From: Gyrodactylus bullatarudis | Taxonomy: Eukaryota > Platyhelminthes > Monogenea > Gyrodactylidea > Gyrodactylidae | NCBI GenBank assembly: GCA_012064415.1 | Contig: SSNU01000104.1 | Location: forward strand, 257,089-321,088 | Direction: 5' to 3' | DNA length: 64,000 nucleotides | Shown: positions 35,077 through 48,000 of the stretch, piece by piece | How positions within the stretch are numbered: position 1 is the first letter of the stretch | Layout: each line of letters starts with the position of its first letter | The notes under the pieces: model-generated | Told to the model about the DNA's origin: nothing | The model's database searches: none | The model's input: the letters and a program-made list of their open reading frames with translations, nothing else | Translations under genes and position numbers: made by a program

Positions 35077-35319
35077 ATGTACTGTAGAAATATACCATCA
35101 TGTAACCAAATGTGCCAGCCACAACAACAACATTGTTGTCAGCCCAACTATTGCCAGTGTGGGCCAGCATGTGTGCCCCAATGTCAAACCCTCTGTGCTC
35201 CTCAATGTCAGCCAGCCTGTGTTCCAATTGTTTCATCAAATTGTTGCAATTCAACTGTCCCACAGGCAAATTGCTGTCTTCCCATCAATGCTTTCCATGC
35301 TACAACAAACTGTCCTTAA
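35077..35319 (+). CDS. Small cysteine/glutamine-rich protein, function unknown
   Basis: This single 80-codon exon starts at ATG 35077 and stops at 35317-35319. It begins MYCRNIPSCNQMCQPQQ. About 17 residues are cysteine, mostly in degenerate CQP/CxPQC units (CGPACVPQC, CAPQCQPACVP), ending in a less Cys-rich tail. I see no signal peptide or membrane segment. The marked Cys/Gln/Pro content against an AT-rich background, the clean ATG and a TATA box at the expected distance argue for a real gene. Such short Cys-Pro repeat proteins are often structural, for example in sperm or cuticle, or bind metal, but I do not recognise this one. It converges on the small minus-strand gene at 35426-35647 and lies 0.7 kb upstream of dishevelled. 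Confidence 0.62.
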   Translation: MYCRNIPSCNQMCQPQQQHCCQPNYCQCGPACVPQCQTLCAPQCQPACVPIVSSNCCNSTVPQANCCLPINAFHATTNCP

Positions 35320-35411
35320 TCTGTGTAATAGAAAATCACAATTTTTCTGGGATTTATTTCTTTTGTTTATCATGGGTTATTTGAGAAGTTAAAGATTTAG
35401 TTTTAAAAGTT

Positions 35412-35417
35412 TTTATT
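35412..35417 (-). terminator. AATAAA polyadenylation signal of the small minus-strand gene
   Basis: TTTATT on the plus strand is AATAAA on the minus strand, 8 bp beyond the stop codon at 35428-35426. The position suits a very short 3' UTR. Confidence 0.5.
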
Positions 35418-35425
35418 CATTCACG

Positions 35426-35647
35426 TTAAAATGTGGCATGAAACTTATTCATGGCTGGATGAGGTAGAGAGGTTTTAACCGGCTGCGATATTAAACCAAC
35501 AGTAGCAGCAGGTTGAACAGGGACGCTTGGAATAGTAGAATAGATTGCACTACCCGGAAGTATCATACTGCATGAACTGCTAGGAACAATTGATGCGCAT
35601 GATGCGACATTAGCATAAATTGGAATGTAGTCGGTGTTGACAAGCAT
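35426..35647 (-). CDS. Small Ser/Pro/Ala-rich protein, function unknown
   Basis: This is a 73-codon intronless frame from ATG 35647 to the TAA at 35428-35426. The protein begins MLVNTDYIPIYANVASCASI and continues with Val/Pro/Ser/Ala-rich sequence (IPSVPVQPAATVG). I see no signal peptide or known domain. Support comes from gene-like composition, a TATATAAA box 39 bp before the start and an AATAAA just after the stop. It is arranged tail-to-tail with the Cys-rich gene, 106 bp apart. The two may be co-expressed, but that is inference. Confidence is moderate because there is no family match. Confidence 0.55.
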   Translation of the reverse strand: MLVNTDYIPIYANVASCASIVPSSSCSMILPGSAIYSTIPSVPVQPAATVGLISQPVKTSLPHPAMNKFHATF

Positions 35648-35685
35648 TAAGAAAAGTTCTAAAATTTCAAATCAGTCTTTTTCTA

Positions 35686-35693
35686 TTTATATA
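35686..35693 (-). promoter_or_regulatory. TATA box for the small minus-strand gene
   Basis: TATATAAA on the minus strand lies 39 bp before the ATG at 35647. It mirrors the arrangement of the opposing gene. Confidence 0.5.
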
Positions 35694-36010
35694 GAGAATT
35701 TATATTCGTATTTGGACAAATTTAAGAGAGTGTGTTGTCCATTTATTGCTAACAGGTACTCGTGAGTAGAAACTAGGTTATATATTTATGTTTTATTTTT
35801 AAAAACGTTCTTTTAAACTTTTTTTCAAATAAATCACTAAAATTAAACTAAAAAGCAAATATAATTATTAAAAAATCTTTATTGAATATTTCCTTGCTAA
35901 AATAAGTCAATGTTCATTCATTTTGTTTAAAGTTGTATATTGTGTAACCTTCGTTCAAATAGATAAAAATTGAAGCTTTGTTAGAATGATTGTTAAAAGG
36001 CTGCATAAGA

Positions 36011-39000
36011 ATGTCTGATAAGTTAAATAACGAAGAAACCAAGCTCATCTATCACATTGATGAAGAGCCTACTCCTTATCTTATAAAATTAAGTATTTCT
36101 CCTGATAATGTGACTCTGGGCGACTTCAAGACAGCCTTAAACAAACCTAATTTCAAATACTTTGTCAAGTCAAAAGACGATGACTTTGGGTAAAGAATCA
36201 ATCTTTAATTTTATTCCCCTTTTTAGATTTGTAAAAGAAGAGATTATCTCTGATTCATCAAAATTGCCATGCTTTAATGGAAAGATTGTAATTTGGCTGG
36301 TTACGACAGAGACGCCCAACCAAGAGGAAGATGACGCTAAAAGTAACTCCAGTAGAGCTAGTAAATCTGTTAATGTAAAGAACAACTCGCGTCCTTCTTC
36401 CTTCCAGTGAGTTCCATCAAAAATGCCTGCATTCGATAAATTTACCACAAAAATTAGATTTTGGTAACAATTTAAAACAGACTCTAAACTAATTTTAAAT
36501 TATCTTTAGCTCAAATGTGAAAAAACATGTCCAGAGTGAATTCTCAGATGCAGAAAAGAATGACAGTGATCAATTCTTCAATGATTCCGAATCTGTTAAC
36601 AGTGCCAATCAGGATAAAATTGCTCCCCTGAAGAGTTTCAAGCCATACAAAAATCTAGGAAGATATTCTAGAATGGGTAACAACACTTATGATACAACCT
36701 CATCAATGTTGAGCTCAGATATCGACTCTACTGTCATTTATGACTCTGAAGATGAATCTCGCATGAGTACTGGTACCGGTACGACTCTCTCGTCGATTTA
36801 CGCATGCCAGCCGGGAAATTTTCTACGGAAACGATCAAAGCATTACTTTAAGCGACACAAAAAGGCACCATCCCTCAGTAGAGCCAGTTCATTTAGTAGT
36901 ATTACAGACAGTACAATGTCATTAAACATTGTTAGTGTCACTTTGCCCATGGATACAGTAACATTTCTTGGCATTTCCATTGTTGGACAGTCGAATAAAT
37001 CTTCCGGAGATAGCGGAATCTATGTTGGGTCCATTATGAAAGGAGGTGCTGTTGCTCATGATGGGCGTATTGAACCTGGTGATATGCTCCTGGAAGTAAA
37101 TGGAATTAGCTTTGAGAATATGTCAAACGATGATGCTGTTAAGACACTTAGGGATCAAGTCCAACGCTCTGGTCCGATCACTCTAGTTGTGGCCAAATGT
37201 TGGGATAGTTATCTTAACGAGAACATCAAGAATGAAACAAACAATAATCAGATCAATGAATATTCCTTTACATTACCTCGTAATGAACCCATCCTGCCGA
37301 TAGACCCTCGAGCCTGGGTCCTTCACAATAATGCAATGTTGATGAGTGACAACTTATCCATGAGTGAAATGCCACCCAATATGAATGGTGGAGGAGGTAA
37401 CTGTGCAGAATCAACCATAACTGTTGGCAGTAACGGAAGCCTACCTATGGGAGCTAGTGCTTCCATGTTTATGAATAATTCCCACTTTCCCAATAACAAC
37501 AATATGAATACTGCTCAAAATTTCAAGTGAGATTATCTCTATTTACTATTTACATAAACGATAAGAAAATTTTAATTAAAATTTATCCTGAGCTATTATT
37601 GAGAAATCTCAAATCATAAAATTTTCTTAATCCTACGATAAGAAAACCAATCGAGAAAGAGGTTCACAATTAATTTAAAACGATCTTAATGAGAATTCTG
37701 TGTATTCACTTTTCTTATATATATACGAATACACATTCGGAATCAAAATCAGTTATAGATGGATAATAAAACCTTGAATCATCTGAAAAACTTTTCTTAA
37801 AAAAATTTTTTTCGACACTTTTCAATACATTTTCCCTATCTACTTTCAAGTGACCGCACAAGTAATTTCAAGATTTTTAATTATAAGGTGAATTTACTCA
37901 ATTCTAATTATAATTATTATAATGAAATAACTTTTGGTCCAACTTTTCTCGGCAAGATTCATAAATAAGCTTTATAATGGTGTGTATCTTTGATTTATAG
38001 GATCTTTATTTCTAGAGAAATTTTAGGTTTAATATTTTGGCTCACATATGGATCTGAAAGGGTTAAGCGAGATCATCCTTCACCAGGTTCTTATAGAATA
38101 TGAAATTCTAAAATCGAATGGTGTGTATTAATTTTAAATTTAGTTTCAAAATTGATAAGCTCTTGAGTTTAATAAAAACTTTATATAATTTCGTTGAAAA
38201 TAACTCAAGAATTTCAATGTCAGAACTTATTCTTTACATAATAGGAAATGTATCTTACAAAATTAAGGCTTGATTTGGTAAAAAAATATTAATACAACTT
38301 TTAGTTTTATTGAATAATATACACTAAATTTTAAAAAGTTGGTAATTTTGATCGAAAATTTAATTCTCTCCCAGAACTATCAACACTAATTCTGGAACAA
38401 TGAAAGTAGTAGAGGTTCATTGAGATATTTAGTTTGAAGAAAGAGGACACAGTCTATTATGTAATAAGAATTCTTTTTTTCCCTTTTAATTTTCTATTGA
38501 ATTTCCCGTCTGCTATAGTAAGTAGATGAAAACTAAATTTTACTGATCTTGATTATAATTATTCTTTGAGATTTGTTTAGCCTTATATAGGGCGAATCTC
38601 ACAAAAGGATTAATTCATTTCAATGTCTACCTTTGAAAATTCAATTCCAAAGTACTAAAATGGGTATAACTGATTTGGGTTCATTGATTTCTTATTTCAA
38701 TTCATAATGTACCATGTAGATCAAATAAATAGCGTACAGTTCAGTGATTCCTTTTGGGAGGTTAATTTTGGTTATAATGCAAGAACATACTAAAATAATG
38801 CATTAACAAGAAAATAAAATCTTCAATTTCTTGTATATTATTCTTTTTGTTAATTTAGAAGAAATGGAACTCCCAGTCTTTCCAATAGTCTCCCTGATAA
38901 TTGTCGAAAGAGTGATTCTGGAGGTATGCAATGCCTACCAGACTGTTGTACTAATCTCAGTATCAAGTCTGATCTTCATTGTATTATTCGGTGTATGCGA

Positions 39001-42000
39001 CAATCAGATTCTGGATTAGAGATCAAGGACAGGATTTGGCTCAAAATTGTCATACCAAATGCCTTCATCGGTTCTGATCTGGTCGAATGGCTCTTTGATA
39101 AGGTTGAGGGATTCTCAGATCACAAAGCAGCCAAGAAATTCGCCTCGGAACTCCTCAAGTTTGGCTTCATCAGGCATACGGTTAACAAGTCTAGTTTCTC
39201 TGAGCAATGTTACTACGTTTTTGGGGACAATGCTGATCGTAAGTCAATCTTTTTTCAATATATACTAGATAACCCGTTCACTCTTGGCTGTGAAAAATAA
39301 TAATCAAAAATATCAAGTTCAATAGGAAGTTCTTTTGTTTTTATTGATGGTATTCAAAAGATGGTTTGCCTTTTGTCCTAGTTCAGATAGATTAGAACCA
39401 TTGAAGTCCCTGAATAGGACTCGTGCGATATCTTCAACGAGACGAAGCTTATGAAATCTTTTTTTAAGATATAAATCGTTGGAAGGGCTTTTGGTAAGAA
39501 AAATGATTAAAATAAAATACTTGGACCGCTTATCATAAAATACTTACAGATTCTTGCTCAACTATACTTAGAGGAGTCTACGATGGAAGCATTATCAAGA
39601 TGAGATAAATTTTTTCGGATTCTAAAAGAAATTGCTTAGATAAAAGGAAAGATCTGAGTATACAAAACTTTTTGAGTACTAGGCTAGCAAAACGGATTAT
39701 ATTATATAAATAATTTGAATCTTGATTGGATAGAAGAACTATTATTTTTTTGCTTTTAGTAAATAGTTATTTTAAAAGCTGTTTAAAGTAGAGACCTTTT
39801 CTCAACTATTAGATTGATTAAAACTTGACAAAATCTCGTTTTCTTCCTAGAATTTGTTCATAATGTGAATAACAACTTTGTCGATCCATTGGATAGTGTT
39901 AGTCAGGTCGGCCATAATCATCACCAGCCCAACTCTTATCACCAGCAGTTTTTCAATCAAAACCCTGCCAATCCACAACAATGGATAGTCAATAATAATA
40001 ACAATAATTGTGATAACAACCAAACCAATATGATCAGTAAGTGAAATACTTTTACTACGTATATTTATATATCCTGTAGCCCAAGATAACAAGCATATAT
40101 CTGACTTAGATAAAGTTTTTTATCATTATATTTATTATTCATTAATATTAACAAGAAAGTGACCAATGTCTCTTGGAATTACAAAGTAACTTTGTTTCCC
40201 AACAATCAGTCTTGCATTGGCATTTTGATAGAGACATGTCATGTTTTTATGGCAAAATTACTGCTCTAGTTATTCAACTTGAATAAATAGGTTCCTTTCT
40301 ACCCATTTTCTCAAAAAATTCCACGTTCTTTTCCCTCTCAATAAGCAATGTTTACCCCTTCCACTATCAGACTCAAGTCCTCTCTTGTACAATAGTATTC
40401 CCATCTTGAAATAATTTTTTTATTACAAGTTACTCTTGATATATAATATGTTTCTCATCTTTAATGTAAAAATTAACCATTAGTCTAGAATATATTGACC
40501 AAAATATTTTGGAAATATGTAAGAAAGAGATATATTTAAAACCATATACGTATTTCTTAAAGTATCATCAGTGGCATTGCTTTAAAAATGATAAAAGTTA
40601 AAAGATTCATTCAAGGTAATAATATACAAATTATGAAAGTAGTATAGTAAAAGTTGAAGAAAATTAGAATAAATGTAAGCTGAAAAAACACCAAAACTCT
40701 CCAATAAATAGCAACAGTGGAGAGAAAAGTGAAAAAGCTCACATAGGCCATGGGAGTTGAAGGTTATAAGAATAGTTTTTTTGAACACATAGATTGGGTT
40801 TGTATAGATTAATAAAGAATTTCTCTTTAACCTATACATCAAAATATATTTTTAAAAATAATCCTAAGAATCTTTCTATGGTAAGCTAAACGAATTTCAA
40901 TCAACATGTATAAACCTAATTCGTGTGTTCAAAAGAATTATTCATTTAATCTTTAGCTACCGTGGCCTATGTGAGCTTTTTCACCTTATTCTCTTCACTG
41001 TTGCTAATTATTGAAGAGTTTTTGGTGTTTTTTTAGCTTGCATTATATTCTTTTTCCATTCATGACTCTTATATTCTTTAACTTTTACTATTTCTTTGTA
41101 AATTGTAAACGAATTTCAGTTAAATTTTCAACTAGCCATCGAGTATGATCAATGATAATTGAGGTTTTCTGTTTATACTCGAACTGATTTAAACCTTGGC
41201 CTCACTTTTCTCATCATTTTCATCTAAAGTTATCAATTAGCTTTATTAGGGTAATACAAAATTTTATTTTCCCCGAACAATGTTCAATGCCTTGATCAAA
41301 AAATTGATGTTTTAACCGAGAAAAACACATTTTTGAAAATCAAAATGAAAATTTCTCATATTCTGATATAAAATCATCAAAATTTACCAAATTTCTTAGG
41401 AATTTCTTTCAACATGCGGAAAAAGACTTAATTTTTTTGTTCAATGATGTTCCTCAATATCAGCTTTAATTTTGGCTATGTTGTCTGCCATAGAAAGAGT
41501 AAAAAGAGAGGTGATGCCTAATTAAGTAAGAGATAAGCGCTTTAAAGTAAAAAAGATGCCAGGGGTTTTTCTCGTAAATAAGGCCTTTATTTCGGGCATA
41601 CTCATCACTGTGATACATGCCAAATATATAGGTTTTTAGAATATAATTATTGGTTGAAATTGTTCTTAAAATTCGATTGGGTCATACCTGTTGCTAGGTT
41701 TGCAACATTATTTAGTAAAATTGGTCTTTTGGATGTGTTATTGTTATGGGGCTAATTATCTTATAGGATCTAATAATACAGAATAGAATTATAACGTTAA
41801 ACCTCATGACATCGGTGACCCAGCTCAAAACCGATGTTAAAAAACATCTATCCGACAATAAGCGCTTTATTTCAGGCATACTCATCAGTCTTTTACATGC
41901 CAATTTATGTACAATAAAAATTAGATTAGTACACAGAACTTAATTTTTACTATAAGACCTATTTTTATTCAAAATAGTGCAAAAAATATTCTAATATCTT

Positions 42001-45000
42001 AATTTTATCCTTTCTCGTAGTAAAATTCATTGAAAAAGTCTTGGCCTACTCTAAGCTTTATTTTATTATCATCTTTCATGCACCCTTTAGTGCACTCTTG
42101 GTATTCCACCGTTATTTTGAAGAGTTTTCCGTCAAAATTTCTTTTTAACACCTGTTAAGATTTTAGACTAGTCAAATTATCAACGTTTTTGATGATTAAT
42201 TTCCCTTATGCCTTTATGCTTTTTAACCATTTTAACAGTTATCTATTTCCTCCAGTCTAGTCATAGAAAGTATTCCTCGATAAAATAGGTTTTTTTCCTT
42301 TATTACCTTGTCTGAATAATAATCGACTCCTCTTAATCCTAGGAGTTGGATCAAATAGTTCATGTGGCCAGTACAGCAGTGTCCAAAGTCCAGTTTATCC
42401 CACGCCAAGTACAATCAGCTCTGGCCTCAATGACTCGAATTGCCAACAGTTTAACCAAAAAGGCTACTCAGATACCCAAATGATTCACCACAATCCTAGT
42501 AAAAGTTCCAATTGTTCCCAGCTAAAATCTTCAGATAATCCCTTTGCCACTACGAATCCGAATCAGAATTTCAACACCCTCGCCTCAAAACTATCCAGTA
42601 TGTTTTTATTACTCTAATAATTTTGATGCTCTATTTATTCTTGCTAAATAATCTTGCATATTGAGTAGTATTGTGGCATAAGTAATATGACTGAAGGCTT
42701 AGAAATATGAAATAATGATACGAAATTGTTACCTGAAAGTATGTCATCTTCTGGCTTGTATTGGTCTGTCTGTAGAAAAAGAAAAGGACGTAATATTTCT
42801 TAAAAAATAAGAATTAAAAATAATAATTTTAGTGATTCTTTTAGTATTATCAAAATTATGGCAGTGTTGAGAATTTAGTGGTCATCAAGTCCTGGTGGAA
42901 TAAACATTCCTCGAAAATAAACATCTCTTCACAACAATCAACCCTTGTATACATGACTCAAAATTCTGTAAATTATTGAAATTTTAATCTCAAGAAAAAT
43001 ATCTCTGATTTTCTTTACCCTCAATTGCCGATCCATCTTTTATCATTTGTAGACATTATATTTTTGAGCAAAGTAAGAAGATGAAAAATAAAGATTTCTA
43101 TTTCGGACATACTCATTAGTGTGATACACATTATTTAAACACAGGTTCAACAAATTGGAAGAGATGGCCCTATTGGTCCAAATACTTGTATAGTTGTACA
43201 ATTGGCTCCAGGTCAGAAAAGTTAATATTTTTACAATCTAAGTGATAGTCAGGGTTTAATGAAAAGAAAAATTAGTTAACCGAATCATGATATTCACGAT
43301 TTGATCATTGTGTTCCTAAGAAGAACTTGGTAATCCATCGCATCAGAAACAGAGATCTTTATTTGTGAAACAATCTGGCATCCTCTTACTATGCTCAAAT
43401 TTCCTATTCTCTGTGTAATGCATATATATAAAACATGCTTGTTTATATACAGTAGTTATTATCCTCTCTCTTATCTTCATTCTATCATATCATATACTTC
43501 TGGGGCATGAGGAATCTGGTAGGATATCTCTCCTAAATATATTCCATTCCCTATAGCTATGAATGTAATACATTCCAATTCGTAATTTTTCATTTCATCT
43601 GTCAAATCTGTTTGATAGACAGTTTTACATGTCATTGGTTTTTATTTGCTGTAAAAGAAAATTTGTACTTTTAAGTTTCTCAATTTTTCTATTCTCCATA
43701 AGTATTCACCAAGTTAAAAGTTTTAAATTGGAACTAAACTGAAGAATATGGGCTCTAACTAATAGCCTAAAACCTGCTCATAATTGACCTCTTCTTTATT
43801 CAATTATCAAATTACTCTAAATTACCTTGGCCTGCCTTCTTCCAAATGGCATTCTACTAGGCAGTTACATCATACAAAAATATTTTTATTATGCTTATAA
43901 TTTATTACGAGTAAAATATTCACGTAAATTTTCATAAACGTCCGAGAATCCTCTAAAGTTCATAATTCAAAATTCAATAGTAGGAAGAGAATATATTAAA
44001 TCACTAGATGTACATTTCTAAAAGGATCATCAGTAGTGTCACTTTTAAAATGATATAATTTAAAAAGGTCAATGAATATAATAATTTACAAATTCTCAAA
44101 GAAATAGTAAAAGAAGGAAAATAAATAGAATAAAATATGAGCTGAAAAAACACCAAAACTCTCCAATAAATAGCAGAAATGGAGAGAAAAGTGAAAAAGC
44201 TCATATCGGCCAGGGTAGTTGAAGATTGTATGAATAATTTTTCTGAACGCATAGATTTGGTTTGTATAAGTTAATAAAGAATTTCTCTTTGACCCATACA
44301 TCTATGCTGTCGTCTCCAGGATTTTTATAAAGAATGGAAAAATTTGAAATTGAGGCAGCATGATTCTCCTGTTTAAGATGTCTTGTAATCGCTGTGTCTT
44401 TCTTCAAATGATCACTGGATCTTGTAGCAAGTTTCCTTATAGTCCGTCCTATATATGAAGCCCCACAAGTGCATTGAAATTTGTAAATCAATAGAGTATT
44501 CTCTTCAGGTTTAAGTGAATCCTTATGGATCAAACTGAATAATCTCTGTGTTTTAAATACAATTTTCAATTGTATATTATCGTAATGTTGATCTATGAGA
44601 TTAACCAGTCTTTTCCTAACATCATTACTAAAACCGTCACCTTTAAAATTAAGCTTCATGAAAACTGTAGTCTTCACAGCCTCATCTGTGTTGTTTGTTT
44701 CATCAACTGTGATATCAGTTCTATTGATGAATTTGTCCACAAATCTGGCTGGGTAACCATTTTCCATTAGGCATAATTTTGAATTCTCTATCTCATTAGG
44801 CCATTCTTCTGGACTTGCTATTCTTCTAATCCTCTTGCCTAGACCAATTACTAAACCTCTTTTGTGTGAAATAGGACTAAAACTGGCATAATGTAGATAT
44901 TTGCCGTTATCAGTCTTCTTCTTGTAAATATTTCTTGTAATTGATCCATCCTCTTTTCTGGTTAGTTTTACATCTAAGAAACTCAAAGAATTATTAGATT

Positions 45001-48000
45001 CTTTCTATTTATTAGGTTGTGCGATAAGTAATGGGACTCGAACAAAAATTTTATCCTTCAAAACTAATATGAATTTGAACAAATTTATTTATTTATATTA
45101 TAATATTTATTTATTAGATATTTCTAGAATTGAAAAGCATCAATATTTTTGAGTATTTTGATTAAAAAGGTTTTAGGCAGATTGCCAGATATGCGTATTG
45201 GTTGCGAACTGGCCCATCAGTGGACTTTCAAAATGCACAAATTATTTTTTGACGATTCGATTAATCGTTCTAGAGTACTCTATTGCCATTTAGTCTTGGA
45301 TGAAAATATCCGAGATTCTGTAGACTCATACCTCTATATGATAACTCGAAACCCCATTTCGGAAAAGAGATTAAAACTTTTCTTCAGGAGAAGAACTCAT
45401 CTTGCGTCGTCTGATAATCCCCATTTAAAATCTCTAGAACCTTTTCTCAAGATCAAAAATTACAAGTCAAAAGAGGTTCCGACTATAAAAAACTTGTAAA
45501 TATTACGGTTCTTTTGTTACTTTAAATTCAGGTCCAATCTCAAAAGTAGTCCCAAAGAGGGATTATCCTAAAACTAGACCCAATCTAGAAATTTTATCTT
45601 AGTCCCAAAATTAAACCCATCGAATTCTGAAAATTTCAGCTTTTTTGAAATATTTATCTTATTATTCTCAACTGAAAGCATAGTTTATAAAGATAGTATG
45701 TTTATGAATTTTAAAATAATGTATTCATTATTTCTATGAATAATTAATTATAATCAGAAATATTTCTAAAAATCTCATTTTTTTCAATAATGGACATGAA
45801 TGGTTCTATGTAATAAAAAGAGTTGAGATTTTTCGGATGGGGTTAATTTTGGGGCTGAGATAAAATTTCTAGATTCGGGCTAGTTTTAGGATTATTCCCA
45901 CTTTGGCATCTACTTTTGGGATTTTTCGAATAGATTTGGGGCTACTTTTGAGAATAACCCTTAAATTTATAAAGAGATTAAATAAAACCAAGAAAGGCTT
46001 TATTATCTCTCACTCACTTATTTCAGCATCTAACCCCATTAAGGTATAATGGGGAGCAAGCGTCAAAAACTCCCCAAGTATTTCTTTCCTCCACCCTTGT
46101 ATTCTTTTCTCGTACAGGATATGAATAATATACATTATATATGTATTTGATTATTGATTGACAGACTGGTTTTTAGAAATGTAATAAAAGAAGGGATACC
46201 TGTTCACTCTCAATTGCTTACTTACACTTGTTGTAGGCTTATTTTTTCAAACTTTCTCTCTCTTCAAACTGTACTTGGTGAATCTTTTGCTATTCCATAT
46301 TTACCCTTAACATGTCTTTCATGTTAATTCAGTTGAATTGGCAATATATGCCCAATGTGTTTGTGTGTGTAAACAATTTACTTCCCTTTTTCAGTTATAC
46401 CATTACAATTTAGCTCTCATTTCCGCTATTGTTTCAATCTTGTTTCTCATCTTTTTCTCCATTTATCGATCCGCTATAAATGCATCTTTTTAACGTACCT
46501 ATATTCAACACTCATGTTGTAAATAGCATCAATTAACGACATCATACATCTTTTATTCAGCTACTACTTTGGCTTCAAATTTTGTTCTGGTATGCCAAGA
46601 ATTTTCAATGAATTTTACTTTAAGAGTTGACCCTCTCTCAACGCATCGTCGACTTGTAAAATTGTGCAAAAAATTGTGTATTTTAGGAAAATGGGAAATT
46701 CTCAACTCAAGCTTTTATTTCACTTTTTTCAAAATTTTCTATCAATCTTAAAAAACCCATAAAAATATTTCAAGTTATAATACAAGGAAAATAGGCTTTA
46801 TTGTATTCTGGTCTGCATTTTTTAAAAAGATCATCGGTCCTGTCTCCCTCAAGCAATGAATAAAAAATTTTACCTATCTACAAATCAAAAAAAATCAATC
46901 CCTTCGTCATGAAATCCATAATTTTCAAGATTTTCTAAAATCTAGAACAACTGAAATTTGAAAACAATAAATTGGAAAAAATCAGACTACTTTTCAGATT
47001 TTGAGATGGCGCCAAAAATTTTTGGACGCTGATAGGGCAGTCAAGAGAGATTTTTCAAAATAAGAATATTTGCTAAAAATTTCATCAGTTGTCTTTCTTC
47101 AAGTTCTCAGGATTTTCTGCAAACTGGATTAAATTGGTAACATTTTGGTGAACCTGAAGAATAACGTTTGATTTCTCTTATAACATAAAAAATCGTTCCA
47201 ACTCGAATTTAAATGTCTCCCAATTTTTATTCTTCATTTCTAAAAACCCCTGATGAAAAAGGTCAGAAATTTTTAAAAATCATGATAAATTGCATTGATG
47301 CCTGTTCGTCTCGTTCCTTCTCTCCTCTACTAAGGGTAATGTTTACTCCTATCTTCTTTTCATTACGACATATCTTTTGTCTCATCTTGACTGGATAAAT
47401 TTGGAATACTTTAGTATGAACCTTAATATTGATCATTTTGCCTATCAAAAATATGCATTTAAAAATTAAAATCTAGCTTGTCTAGTTTATGCTCTCTGTT
47501 TATGCTTTATTCTTTTTACTGTCTCTGTTAATCATCCCCATATCAAAAGAGGTACAGAATCAGTACATTCTACCCAATTATAGTAATAGAGAATGTATTT
47601 TCTTCATGTCATGAAAAAACAGAATCTCATTCATCACATGTTTTTTAGACTAACTGTATAGCCTCAAAAACGCATATTCTGCATATTTTAATCACAAGGT
47701 ATACTTTTTCTCATTCAACGAAAACTGTAATCAGATTTATTAAAACTTAAGTCAATATTAGAATTCTCAGCCATGGTCATCCAGACGTTTCGACGGTGGT
47801 TGTCTTGTCACACGCCTTCTTCAGTGGTACGACAAGTTTGTCAAAAAACAAATTACTATTTATATACTTTCATGATCTCATACCTATCAGTTTTGTCCAA
47901 TCAGATGAGAGAATAGAATAATACATGAGGCTGACCTATGATAATAAAGTATAGATAATCAGAACAGAAAAGAGTTATGATTTTTCATCAGATTTAATTT

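Noticed and set aside
47085..47105. Minus-strand CTGATGA near 47.09 kb as a family D hammerhead
   Set aside because: The GAAA box is GCAA and no self-complementary helix III follows. It may be a very old relic but is not supportable.
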